Of a stretch of DNA of 48,493 bases, positions 1-10,400 are shown in pieces. Each line of letters opens with the position of its first letter. Within the stretch, counting starts at the first letter, position 1. The translations under genes and the position numbers were made by a program. The notes under the pieces were generated by a model. The model was not told the DNA's origin. It did not search any database and was given only the letters and a program-made list of their open reading frames with translations. Origin of the DNA: Tubiluchus corallicola (taxonomy: Eukaryota > Priapulida > Priapulimorpha > Priapulimorphida > Tubiluchidae); NCBI GenBank assembly GCA_030141605.1, contig JAQGDQ010000345.1, positions 204,062-252,554 of the forward strand. The letters are read 5' to 3'.

Positions 1-152
1 TATTAGTAACAAAATCACATTATTCAATAACATGTATACCTTGACTTTAATGTTTTTCACACTAAGGTAATTTGCAAGAAAAAAGAAAATATCTTAGCAA
101 GTAAATGCTTATTCATTGGAGATCAAGCTCTACTTAACCTAACAATTCGAAT
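1..152. other. Left flank of the retrotransposon, LTR not resolved
   Basis: AT-rich sequence between the window edge and the RNase H stop codon of the minus-strand retrotransposon. It should hold the 3' untranslated part and perhaps the start of the 3' LTR. I see no polypurine tract in the minus-strand sense, and no match to the DNA beyond the 5' end of gag, so no LTR boundary can be drawn. Confidence 0.4.
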
Positions 153-1337
153 TTAGGCTCTTGAGAAAACATCAGCAAGATTTTCAGAACCTTTCTTGTA
201 TTCTATGTCAAAATTATATTCTGAGAGAAGAAGAGACCATCTACAGATCTTTCTGTTTTTATTTCTCATTTGGTGTAGAAACGTTAGACTTCTTTGATCT
301 GTGCATATTGTAAACTTTCGACCTAACAAGTAGTAGCGAAGTTTTTCAACTGCATAGATAATAGCAAGCAGTTCTAATTCTACTATAGAGTACCTAGATT
401 CTGCACTTGAGAGTTTGCGGCTTAAGTATGTAATAGGTTTTTCATTGCCATCATCGTCAACTTGTGTCAGTATGGCACCTAAGCCTTGAAAACTAGCATC
501 TGTTGTTAATTTAAACGGCTTGGAAAAGTTTGGACTTTTCAGTACTGATTCTGAGTGTAACGAGTTACGTAGTTTTTCAAAACTGTTCTCACACTCTGTT
601 GACCAGTGAATATCATTGGGTTTGTGTTTTTGTGTCAGTTCAAATAGGGGAGCAGCAATTTTTGCAAAACCAGGGACAAAACGGCGATAAAAGCCAACAA
701 GACCAAGAAATGAGCGGACTTGTTTTTTTGTCATTGGTCGAGGAAAGTTAGAAATTGCTTCAATTTTTTGTGGTTGTGGTTTGATCTGACTATTGCCAAT
801 GATATGACCGAGAAACTTAGTTTCTGTTTGTGCAAAGTTACATTTCAGTGGTTTTACTGTAAGACCAGCTTCTCTGATTAGTGAAAGAACTTGATGAATA
901 TGATCAAGATGTTCTTCCCACGTATTACTCTTTATTATCACATCATCTATGTAGCCGCGGGCATGTTGAATGATAGGTTCTAGGACTTGGTCCACTAGTC
1001 TTTGAGCTGTTGCACTCGAATTACATAAGCCGAAAGGCATTACGTTAAAGTGCCATTTTCCAAATTCAGTAACGAAAGCTGTAATTGGTTTAGAGCTTTC
1101 TTTCATTGGAACTTGCCAATAGTATTTAGTCATGTCGAGACTAGTGATGTAGTGAGCACCTTGTAACTCATCTAACATTTCGTCCATTCTTGGAAGAGGA
1201 TAGTTATCGAAATGTGTAACTTTGTTGACTTTTCTGAAGTCAATGCAAAAACGAATTGTATTATCTTCCTTAGGAACAATTACTATCGGACTAGCCCAAG
1301 GACTATCAGATTTTTCGATGACGCCTAACATCTCCAT
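153..1337 (-). pseudogene. Retrotransposon reverse transcriptase and RNase H
   Basis: Open frame of 394 codons with a gypsy-type RT (IRFCIDFRKVN, LDMTKYYWQVP, MPFGLCNS, catalytic YIDD in GYIDDVII, FLGHII) followed by RNase H (LTTDASFQGLGAILTQ, ELELLAIIYAVEKLRYYL, TDQRSL, and the closing ENLADVFSR). It ends with a TAA at 153-155. The RT copies element RNA into DNA, and the RNase H removes the RNA strand. No integrase follows RNase H: it lies upstream instead. The Met used here is internal, since RT begins in the preceding frame and is split by a frame break near 1.39 kb. Confidence 0.9.
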
Positions 1338-2191
1338 TTCTTTAATTTCTTTGTATATCGCCTCCCGCTGAGTTTGTGCAGAACGATTATATTAGAAGAA
1401 ATGGGCTTGTCAGTGTTTATCAATATCTCATGTTCAATGAGGTTTGTCTTTCCTGGAATATCTGAAAAAACATCCGTGAACTGTTCAAGAGCATTCTTGA
1501 GTTCTTTGACTTTTGCTTCATCTAGATGTTCTGGATATTTTATATCATCAACAGTTTGCTTTTGTTCTACCTTTGTTGGTGGAAAACAACTGTCATCCAG
1601 TTTGCCTTCCTGCATTGGTGAATCAGAAGAAGTATCATCATAGAGTTTTGGGAAATCTGAATAAACCGATAAGAGAGAAGGACTATCTATGGAAGATGCC
1701 ATCAGCTGAAGGGCAGTCTTCGGTAATATGTTCTGTGAGAAGAGGATTTCTGTCTCGTCTCTTGAATACCAAGGTTGAATGAGATTAATATGAAAATTCT
1801 GTTGTTTCTTCTTTCGACCACCTAAAGCAATTTTGTATACGTGGTCTGAGATTTTGTCCACAACCTCATATGGACCTTTCCACTGTTTTTGCATTTTCTT
1901 TTTGGACTTAGGAAGAAGAAGTTTAACCAGTGAGCCTATCTCAAGAGAACGATCTCTAGATTTTCTATCATACCACTCGGCTTGTGCAATCTTTGCTTTC
2001 TTGAGTGACTCTCTGACATTGTCAGTGCTGTCTTCCATTCTATGCAGAATTGTTGCAACATATTCATCAACATCTTGTGGTGATGAAGATTGTTTCAGTC
2101 CCCATCTTCTAGATAAAGTAGCCATTGGGCCATTGACTGGGTAGCCATAAGCCAATTCAAAAGGACTATAGCCTGTACTCTTCTGTGGCAC
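1325..2191 (-). pseudogene. Retrotransposon integrase C-terminus and linker to RT
   Basis: Open frame of 288 codons that continues the integrase after the break near 2.26 kb. The start (TGYSPFELAYGYPV) is the conserved segment after the core, and KQWKGPYEVVDKISDHVYKI is a GPY/F-type C-terminal module. A spacer follows, then the sequence leading into RT (FSDIPGKTNLIEHEI). Near 1.39 kb the RT coding changes frame, so the last 20 or so residues are out of frame. The initiating Met is an artefact of the break: this is an internal part of pol, not a separate gene. Confidence 0.8.
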
Positions 2192-2195
2192 TTCT

Positions 2196-3329
2196 CTATA
2201 TGCAAAGAGTATAAAAGGTAATAGTTCGTCCCAGTCTGACTCTTTGTGATCGATGGCTAAGTTTCTTAATGGACTGTTTCAGAACATCATTCATTTTCTC
2301 TACCAAACCATTTGATTCAGGATGGTATGGAGTGGAGAATATACCTTTAATATGTATGGCCTCCTCGAGATCCTTGATCAGTGTAGATTTGAACTGTGTT
2401 CCTTGATCACAATGGATTTCTTCAGGAATTCCATGTCTACACATGAAGTGAGTAAGAGCATCCGCTACAGAAGATGCTGTTTGATTCTTCATGGGGTAGC
2501 AATCTGGAAAACGGGTTGCTTGGTCAATTATTGTAAGAGCATATCTGTTGCCTTGCTTCGTTTTTTGCAGAGGGCCAATAATGTCAATATTCAACCTTGC
2601 AAACGGTTTTTCAATAATAGGAAGTGGTTTGAGTCTAGCTCTATCTGCTTTCATTATACGGCTGGTTTTCTGACATGAAGTGCAAGTTTTAATGTACTTC
2701 TTTATGGCAGAATGGACCCCTGGCCAAGTATAATAGTCAAGAACACGATGAGTTGTTTTCCGTATCCCAAAATGGGCGGCAGTTCTAGCATCATGTGCAA
2801 GCTCAAGAACCTGTAATCTTCTGGTGGAAGGTACTACTAGTAACTCCAAGAAGGAATTGTCTCGCTTCTTTTTCTTGAGAAGGAATAAGACATTATCTCT
2901 GAGAAAGTATCCTGATCCTTGTTTCTTTGCTTCAGAATACATCAGAAGATGATCAAAAAGATTTCTGAGAGTGGCATCCTCTCTTTGCTCAGCAGCAAGT
3001 TTAATCCTGTTGACACTTGCTAAAAGATCTGTGTCTTGATACTCTGCTGCTAGAGTATTTGGGTTATCTGGAAGTGTATCTGCACTATCAGTCTCCCTGA
3101 GACTTTCTTGCTTTTGTTCATCAGTAAGCATCTTTACTGCATCCTTTTGTATTCGTTGCTCAAGGTTTTGTTTGCGTGCTTGAGACCGAGTAGCAACAAG
3201 TACATCTGGCGAACAAGAAATGGTATGCTTAGGATCATTTAGGATCCGCTCCTTAGGATTGGTCCAAGCATCTACCTTTAAGGCATCCTTCAAAGTTTGA
3301 CAAGAAGTACCTATCTTTAGCAACAGCAT
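2196..3329 (-). CDS. Retrotransposon integrase, N-terminal and catalytic part
   Basis: Open frame of 377 codons following gag-protease. It carries the HHCC zinc-binding domain (conserved H, H then CTSCQ, about 2.66-2.80 kb) and the integrase core with its three acidic residues: D in NIDIIG, D in HCDQGTQF, and E in HPESNGLVEKMND (about 2.59 to 2.30 kb). The enzyme would insert element cDNA into the host genome. Near 2.26 kb the typical post-core sequence switches to another frame, so the last residues of this frame are out-of-frame read-through and the gene is broken. The integrase here precedes the RT, the reverse of normal gypsy order. Confidence 0.85.
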   Translation of the reverse strand: MLLLKIGTSCQTLKDALKVDAWTNPKERILNDPKHTISCSPDVLVATRSQARKQNLEQRIQKDAVKMLTDEQKQESLRETDSADTLPDNPNTLAAEYQDTDLLASVNRIKLAAEQREDATLRNLFDHLLMYSEAKKQGSGYFLRDNVLFLLKKKKRDNSFLELLVVPSTRRLQVLELAHDARTAAHFGIRKTTHRVLDYYTWPGVHSAIKKYIKTCTSCQKTSRIMKADRARLKPLPIIEKPFARLNIDIIGPLQKTKQGNRYALTIIDQATRFPDCYPMKNQTASSVADALTHFMCRHGIPEEIHCDQGTQFKSTLIKDLEEAIHIKGIFSTPYHPESNGLVEKMNDVLKQSIKKLSHRSQRVRLGRTITFYTLCI

Positions 3330-5307
3330 GAGTATATAATTTATTGTAGTACTCGCTCGAGTCTACTGTGCTAGTAGCTTTTGAGATAGCTTTACCTTTT
3401 TCTTTTTCTTCATCTTTATGTTTAGGATGGATGACTGGCGGTCTATTTTGAGAAGACCTAACCTCCGCTTTCACTTTATTCGAGAAGGGAGTGTCTTTCT
3501 CTTTAATTCTGGCCATATCTTTAGCAGAGAAAGGAGTAAGGCTCATTTTGAAGTCCGTCCCCAATACAAAATCAACTGGGAGATTCTCTTCCACTGCAGC
3601 AATTAGCCAACCAGTCGCGATTTCGCTTTTAACTGGGATGCGTACCAGAGGGTTTTTCAGGCTATAACCGTGGCAGCATTTGGTGTATGTATCTTTACCA
3701 AGGTACTGATCATCTGATACATAACCTGGATGAACAAGGGAACTATCGGCACCCGTGTCTAGAAGACCGATCAAAGGAAATCCATTCACAACAATGGGAA
3801 ACCTGTGATCATTTTTCTGATCAAACTTGACAACTGGTATAGCAGACGTTGAGTTGGCTCTTTGCGTTTGATGAGATTCGCTGAGCAATTGTCGTCTTGC
3901 TGCTTTGTTGTCAATGTATTTGTTTTTCTGTTGATTGCTGTTGTTTCTTGAAACATTGTTGCTATTAGCATTGTTTCTTTTAAAGCAATCTTGGGTTGTG
4001 TGGTTTCTTTTGCCACATATAAGACATTGTAAGTCTTTATTTCTAGCTGCATCTGATGACTTAACATTTTCACTGTAGCTACGAAAGCTTTGTCTATGTT
4101 GTAGTCTTGGGCTCAGTGGTTTATTATTCGGTACATTGGTAAGAGAACTGGCATATACATCGGCAAGTTCAGCCATATCTGCATATGAAGTGTATGTTTG
4201 ACACTTTAGATAAGAAACCATGTCCGAAGGCAGTTTGTTGTACGCATCTTCTAGAAAGAAAATGTCACAAACTTCGTCTATTGTCTTTGGTTGTAATGAA
4301 TTGATCCACAATAGACCATTCTGTTTAATTCTCTTGAAAAATGATTTGTAATTTTCTGAGCGTTTTTTCTGTGTTGCTCTGAAATCATGTCTGAACTGAT
4401 CTTTTGAAATTTTGTAGCAGTTCAAGAGATGTTCTTTGACTTTTGTGTAGTCAATAATGTCACTAGGATTCATCTCTATCAAAAAGTCTGATGCTCTGCC
4501 TGTGAGCACTCTACCTAAATTAGCTGAGTATTCCTCCAACGGGACATTATGGAGTGTCATTATATTCTCAAAGTATGTTAAGAAATGGTGAATCTTGTCT
4601 TTTGATTCATCATAATGACGCATTTTGACTGTTGTAGGTTGTTTCGTGAAAGGATTAGTTGATGTATGTGACAACACAGGTGTACTACATTTGTTAGACT
4701 CTAAGTTTATTTGTGCCATTTGTAATTCGAAGCGACGTGCTTCTTGTTTATCTTTATCAGCTAATTCCATTTTTCTTTGTTCAAATTCATACTGTATTTG
4801 CAGCATTTGTGAAAGAACTTGTAATTGTTCAGCTGACTGCACTTTTTCAATTGTACTGAGTATTTCTTTTACCCCAAAAGTGGTATCTCTGACTTGATCA
4901 AAATCAGGGCCACCTTCTGCGGCAATTATTTGTGCTGGAACTTTTGTTCTAACGCTGGGCTTAAGGACCTGTTCCACAGTACTGAGGTTTGTTTGTTTAT
5001 CAACTGGTGCTTCCACTTTATCTGCACCACCTTTATGTAAAGGGTCAAATAAGTGAGTTGGTCGTTTATCACCATCTGTACCTACTAATGTGTCTGATTT
5101 TTCTTGGGCAATCTGCTGAGATAAATCTGGGTGTTTATCATGTTGGAGTTGAGTCACTAAAATTTCATTAATTAACTCTTGCTTTGCAAGTTGTCCAACT
5201 TTAATATTTAGAGATTTAGAAATTCTCTTTAACTCAGTGACAGGTTTACTGTTTAATTCTTCATGCGTGAATTCATCCATGGTACAATAATGAGCAGGGA
5301 TTTGCAA
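3253..5307 (-). CDS. Retrotransposon gag and aspartic protease
   Basis: Open frame of 684 codons at the 5' end of the Gmr1-like element. The start at 5307 is the longest; an ATG at 5280 (MDEFTHEELN) looks like an equally natural start. The first 50 residues resemble a SAP-like helix pair (SKPVTELKRISKSLNIKVGQ). A charged, Gln-rich middle and a gag-like region follow. A CCHC zinc knuckle (CLICGKRNHTTQDC) lies near 3.99-4.03 kb, and the retroviral-type protease motif LLDTGADSS near 3.75 kb. Gag would package the element RNA, and the protease would cut the polyprotein. The frame ends about 75 bases inside the next frame. Confidence 0.85.
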   Translation of the reverse strand: MQIPAHYCTMDEFTHEELNSKPVTELKRISKSLNIKVGQLAKQELINEILVTQLQHDKHPDLSQQIAQEKSDTLVGTDGDKRPTHLFDPLHKGGADKVEAPVDKQTNLSTVEQVLKPSVRTKVPAQIIAAEGGPDFDQVRDTTFGVKEILSTIEKVQSAEQLQVLSQMLQIQYEFEQRKMELADKDKQEARRFELQMAQINLESNKCSTPVLSHTSTNPFTKQPTTVKMRHYDESKDKIHHFLTYFENIMTLHNVPLEEYSANLGRVLTGRASDFLIEMNPSDIIDYTKVKEHLLNCYKISKDQFRHDFRATQKKRSENYKSFFKRIKQNGLLWINSLQPKTIDEVCDIFFLEDAYNKLPSDMVSYLKCQTYTSYADMAELADVYASSLTNVPNNKPLSPRLQHRQSFRSYSENVKSSDAARNKDLQCLICGKRNHTTQDCFKRNNANSNNVSRNNSNQQKNKYIDNKAARRQLLSESHQTQRANSTSAIPVVKFDQKNDHRFPIVVNGFPLIGLLDTGADSSLVHPGYVSDDQYLGKDTYTKCCHGYSLKNPLVRIPVKSEIATGWLIAAVEENLPVDFVLGTDFKMSLTPFSAKDMARIKEKDTPFSNKVKAEVRSSQNRPPVIHPKHKDEEKEKGKAISKATSTVDSSEYYNKLYTHAVAKDRYFLSNFEGCLKGRCLDQS

Positions 5308-6437
5308 TTCCAGTTTAACTGAACAACCAATAAGTCACCTGGCTTCTATAATAAACTTTGTATCAATAAGGTAATGTTAAACGCTTTACTATCGTTCAAG
5401 GACAGCTAAGAGCAATAAAATTTTCAATGGCTCTATATTTACCAGCTACCGGTTTTACATGCAGCCGTTTATAAACGCAAATTTATCTGAATGTGACCAG
5501 CTAACGTTATCTGGGTCACACCGTCTGAGTGGAAATTTCTTATCAAAACAGCTGACTGAAAAACGCAGACTTGTAAGACAGTAATAGCACTGTAACTAAG
5601 ACAATTAATAGACATGCATTCAATGGCTCAAATAGAAATAATCCTAACCACAACAACAATCATATCAATAACTTCAGGCAGATAACACTAAATCCAAATT
5701 TCAAGCAAAATTGACAATATTAATATGTAGGGCCAAATTTGACAGCTTAATACTGTATGGCTTCTTTCATTCACCTAAAACAACTTTGATACTTTACTCC
5801 AAGGTTAATAACTTGGTTAGTCTACTTAAGCAAAACTACTAAGCAGAATGAAAAATAAACATTTGCAACTTTGTAAAATGGGTTTGTTATAAAGAAAACC
5901 GTTGCCACCAAATATGTTGGGAGCTAGTAGATTTTTATGGTGGGGGTGCAACTCTTTACCTCCCAACTCATCCACAAATCTGACTACCCTGTCGCGTCAT
6001 CTTTTATTCACAATAAAAGGGTTGTGCAACATACGTGGGCGGTTGTTGTCCTACAATTTTCCAGAGGGCAACAAGGCATATGAACCAAAATTCAACGACA
6101 CAGGTATAATTAATATATCTTTAGTGAGGTTGCAATGTCGAAGGGCTCACTTGAAAAACCAGCGGGTCTAAGGCTTGATGTTACGTTTTACGGGGGTTTA
6201 CTTAGGCATTATGGTTTTCCATGTTGACCATGACATACATAGATTCCGAACATACCAACAACAAAATCTTATATGAAATGGAGGAAAAGATTATGATTAT
6301 GTTTACTATTTTTATTCACTTTTTACTCTGTTTAGATAAATCAGAACAGGTTAAATTATCAATAACAGTTTCGCATAAAAGCATAATAACAAAAATGACA
6401 AAGTGGAAAGAAAACAAAATGTCTACTTATCAGTTAA
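5308..6437. other. Retrotransposon 5' side and adjoining intron DNA, boundaries unclear
   Basis: No coding sequence recognised on either strand. It should contain the leader and 5' LTR of the minus-strand element. A possible primer-binding site is the minus-strand TGGTGGCAACGG (about 5900-5912). Next to it on the plus side, TGTTGGGAGC at about 5915 would make an LTR end. The other LTR end was not found and there is no second copy in the window to compare, so this remains a guess. Confidence 0.3.
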
Positions 6438-7129
6438 CCCTTCCCCTGAGAGGACAAGGACATAGGATAGGAGTCCGCGGACGTAGCTCACTCCAGTCAG
6501 TCACAGCAACACATCAACGACTTCAAGTCTATGGCCATAACAATCAACGGTGATGACGCCGGCTGCAGCACCAATCAAACATGAACTAAGGAATGGCTCA
6601 CAAGTCTCTGTGGTTGACTCAGGATACGTCCACAATCCACAACGTCTGGACACTGGTGGCTAGTCACGCATTTCCATGTAGTTTAGAATAAGACACATCG
6701 TAGAAAGTTCCAACATCTCATCAGTCTGAATAAAGCTCCATCCACAACATCAAAACTGAAGTAGTTTGGTATCACCACTGATAGTCTCTTTATGTTAGAT
6801 CAGTCAAATAGTAGATGTGCACAAGTTTAGTGCTTCAAAGACTCTTATAATCAAGTTTAGGATTTTAACCATTTTCGTAAAGTAAAGTTAAAGTTAAGAG
6901 TTAAAGCATTTTTGGCTGCTTTCAGATTCAGCAGTTACACTGTACTCTCCTGGATATCTGTCTCATGCACTTTCCAAGATCATGTTATGCATGGATAGTT
7001 TATAGTATATTACGAACGGAGGGGTGATAGGTAGGAAGCCCTTCCCACAGACTATACTACAGCAATATCTAGTTTAGCTATGTGTAAGAACCTTACACCC
7101 AGTAAAAAAGCAACTACGTAGTGAAAGGG
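6438..7129. mobile_element. Possible piggyBac-like MITE with TTAA flanks
   Basis: The segment is flanked by TTAA at 6434-6437 and 7130-7133. Its ends begin CCCTTCCCCT and, in reverse complement, CCCTTTCACT. Terminal similarity is short (about 8 of 10), but the ends and the TTAA flanks resemble the better supported element at 18851-19307. No transposase coding is visible. Confidence 0.4.
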
Positions 7130-7206
7130 TTAACTGACAAGTATTGCTTTGCTACAACTTCTCATCTTGCAAACGAATTTCAACCAAACTAAAAGTTTGA
7201 ACTCAC

Positions 7207-7422
7207 AATCTTATTTTCGCTCTCCAACCACGTGTCTTTCAAGTTGCCATGGTAACGAATCAGCTTATAGCCCACGTGGCTTGGCTCTAGGTTGAGATCA
7301 CCGGCTAGTATGCACACATCGGCCGACTGCCGCGTGGCACGTATGAATTGAGCCGTCTCGAATGCTTGAACTACTCTGTGCGATATATACTCATCATTGT
7401 CAATGGAATACTGCGCATGAAG
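7207..7422 (-). CDS. SMPD2: SMPD2-like exon, LAGDLN segment
   Basis: An exon of 216 bases (72 codons): acceptor TTCTAG before 7422, donor GTGAGT from 7206. It starts LHAQYSIDNDEYISHRVVQA, carries the catalytic Asp/Asn of ILAGDLN, and ends WLESENKI. The phase-0 junction joins YATH to LHAQY, the usual family sequence. The following exon, expected to hold the SDH histidine, was not found. Confidence 0.9.
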
Positions 7423-10400
7423 CTAGAATGGGAATTAAAGAAATTTAATATTTGAAGAAATACAAAAGATAAATAAACCCAGCAAGTCCTCGCTTAAAGG
7501 ACAAGAAAAGGAGCACCTGAAGTAGGTTTCAGAAAAATCGCCTTAAAAAATTATTAGCGTTGAAAGGAATTTTTGTTTGTTTTCATTTTAAATCTCCCGC
7601 AATACTGTTCCAACGGCGCCACTACATGACGTCACTAAAACACGTAAATCGGGGGAAGAAAAGGAAATGTTAAATTATGAGCCAAAAAACTTTCCGTGCA
7701 AATCTATATTACTTGGTTTATCACGTACCTATTGGAAAGACTTATGTAACTAGACTAATAGTTTAAAATGTTTGCGCCAATTGGTAAAATGTCACTGACT
7801 CACTCTCCAGGGTGCGCCACTCACTGACCAAAAAACGTATTTTTAATCATATTGACAAGATACAGTAATTTTAAATTTTATTAGTTGTTGACTTGTGTGC
7901 TACGAATGCTCTGATTATTTTTTCAAACTTTACTTAATGTTATCTAAACTTGTTTCAAACGACCTACCTCTAAAATGGCTGCGTCTAACGGTCATCGCGG
8001 GAGTTTAAATTTACATGTTTTATACAGCGTGACTGCAGATGCAAGCCGTGCATACGAAAAGATAGTATGTAAGTGGTATAAAATTTCGAGACAAATTTTT
8101 TTAAGCTTTATGTAAGTGGAGGGTTTTCTTGTGCTTTAACGATGCTAATGTGTTCCAGCAAAACGCAACGCTAAACGAAAATGTCGTTAAACGAAACCGA
8201 GACTTCCATAGAAAGTAATTTTTACATGGGCCTCATTATTTTAATTAAGATTTAATTCTTTTTTTATTTTATTTTATATCGTTCTTATAATTAATTGTAA
8301 TTTTTCTGCTGTAAGTTTGAATAAACTAACTAACTACTTAATTAACTATTTAAAGAGAAGCTAAGAGATATGAAAACTTACGTGTGTTGCATAGACGTGA
8401 ATCCGCAGACGTTCCATTTCGATGACGCACATCCCCAGGCACTTCCCGCCGAACCAGTCGCCATGCTGCACCTTGTGTGCGTAGCCGTTCAGGGAATACC
8501 GATGCATGATCGTGTCAATGATACGGCCCTTGCTGAATATGCATAATCCTGCTCCGATGAAACCACTACGGAAAAATAAGATCATCAGAGCAGAGACTGG
8601 ATTCTTTCGACTTTAGTGGAACCTGAATTTTTACACAATGCTAACTGTGGTCAATGAAAGTTAAACGGCAAACAAAATTGACGCTTTTCAAAGGCGTCTT
8701 TTCAGAAAATTACTAGGAATTAAATGGGCTGACAAAATATCCAATGATGACCTGTAAGATGTGGTCAAGTAGAATCCTTGGAGTTAACAAATACAAGTAA
8801 GAAGATTGCATTGGATTGAGCATGCACTAAGATTAAATGGTCTGACAAAATATCCAATGATGACCTGTAAGATGTGGTCAAGTAGAATCCTTGGAGTAAA
8901 CAAATACAAGTAAGAAGATTGGATTGGATTGTGCATACACTAAGATTAAATGGTCTGACAGAATATCCAATGATGATCTGTATGATGTGGTCAAGTAGAA
9001 TCCTTGGAGTAAACAAATACAAGTAAGAAGATTGCATTGGATTGAGCATACACTAAGATTAAATGGTCTGACAGAATATCCAATGATGACCTGTATGATG
9101 TGGTCAAGAAGAATCCTTGGAGTAAACAAATACAAGTAAGAAGATTGGATTGGATTGTGCATACACTAAGATTAAATGGTCTGACAGAATATCCAATGAT
9201 GACCTGTATGATGTGGTCAAGAAGAATCCTTGAAGTAAACAAATACAAGTAAGAAGATTGCATTGGATTGAGCATACACTAAGATTAAATGGTCTGACAG
9301 AATATCCAATGATGACCTGTATGATGTGGTCAAGAAGAATCCTTGGAATAAACAAATACAAGTAAGAAGATTGCATTGGATTGGGCATACACTAAGATTA
9401 AATGGTCTGACAGAATATCCAATGATGATCTGTATGATGTGGTCAAGAAGAATCCTTGGAGTAAACAAATACAAGTAAGAAGATTGCATTGGATTGAGCA
9501 TACACTAAGATTAAATGGTCTGACAGAATATCCAATGATGATCTGTATGATGTGGTCAAGTAGAATCCTTGGAGTAAACAAATACAAGTAAGAAGATTGG
9601 ATTGGATTGGGCATACACTAAGATTAAATGGTCTGACAGAATATCCAATGATGACCTGTATGATGTGGTCAAGAAGAATTCTTGGAGTAAACAAATACAA
9701 GGAAAAGATTGGATTGGATTGAGCATGCACTAAGATTAAATGGTCTGACAGAATATCCAATGATGACCTGTATGATGCATAGGCATACGGGCCGATTTTT
9801 CCAGGGTCGGGGCTGAACTACTTTTGCGCAAAAAATACTCGGAAAAAGTGCAAGTCAATTTCAAGTCGGGAATTGCGTCACCCTCACCCCGTGATCAAAA
9901 AATGCCCAGATTTCGGGCATTTCATTTGGCGGCAGGGAGAAATTTCGAAATTTCCTTTTATGAAAAATATTATTTTAATTTTTCATCATTTGGGCCATGC
10001 CTGAAAAATTTTGTGGTTACTCGAAAAAATGTGTTTATCCGAATCCCAGGGGGGCTGCCACACCCGGCTGGTACGCCTGTGGCATGACGTGGTGAACAAG
10101 AGCCAATGGGCATGCACTAAGACTACCTCAAGACTAAAGAGTCTACACACAGAGGTGACTGGGTAATGTTCAGATATGAATATGTTCTCCCGTAATAAGG
10201 TAAGCAGACACAATTTCTGGTGTTGCAACAATGGTCACTCATCTATTCAGTGAACGGCTTCGGCACTGCTTAACTTTTTCTTATAACTTGGCTACTGCGC
10301 TTGTTCCACCACAAACAAGATTCTTGGGTATTTCTGATTTTGTACATATTCAAAAACAGAAAATTGGCCTCACCTGTGGAAATAGTAGGAATATGGTAAC

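Larger units (their letters stand above)
153..5307 (-). mobile_element. Gmr1-like Ty3/gypsy LTR retrotransposon, coding part, broken
   Basis: Read on the minus strand, the order is gag, zinc knuckle, aspartic protease, integrase, reverse transcriptase, RNase H. The RT and RNase H motifs are of the gypsy type, but the integrase lies before the RT, as in Ty1/copia. That swap is the hallmark of the Gmr1-like group of gypsy elements. Coding runs through four open frames: the gag-protease frame and the next overlap by about 75 bases, and two further frame changes, near 2.26 kb and 1.39 kb, fall inside pol. The copy is therefore probably inactive, although the first frame change could be a programmed frameshift. 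LTRs are not resolved within the window. Confidence 0.88.

Noticed and set aside
5900-6230. 5' LTR of the Gmr1-like element from a TGG primer-site match
   Set aside because: The match is short, the other LTR end is not visible, and no second LTR exists in the window, so it is not listed as an LTR.
8765-9760. Series of 94-codon minus-strand frames
   Set aside because: They recur every 113 bases and are shadows of the LINE-derived satellite, whose ancestral reading is on the plus strand.
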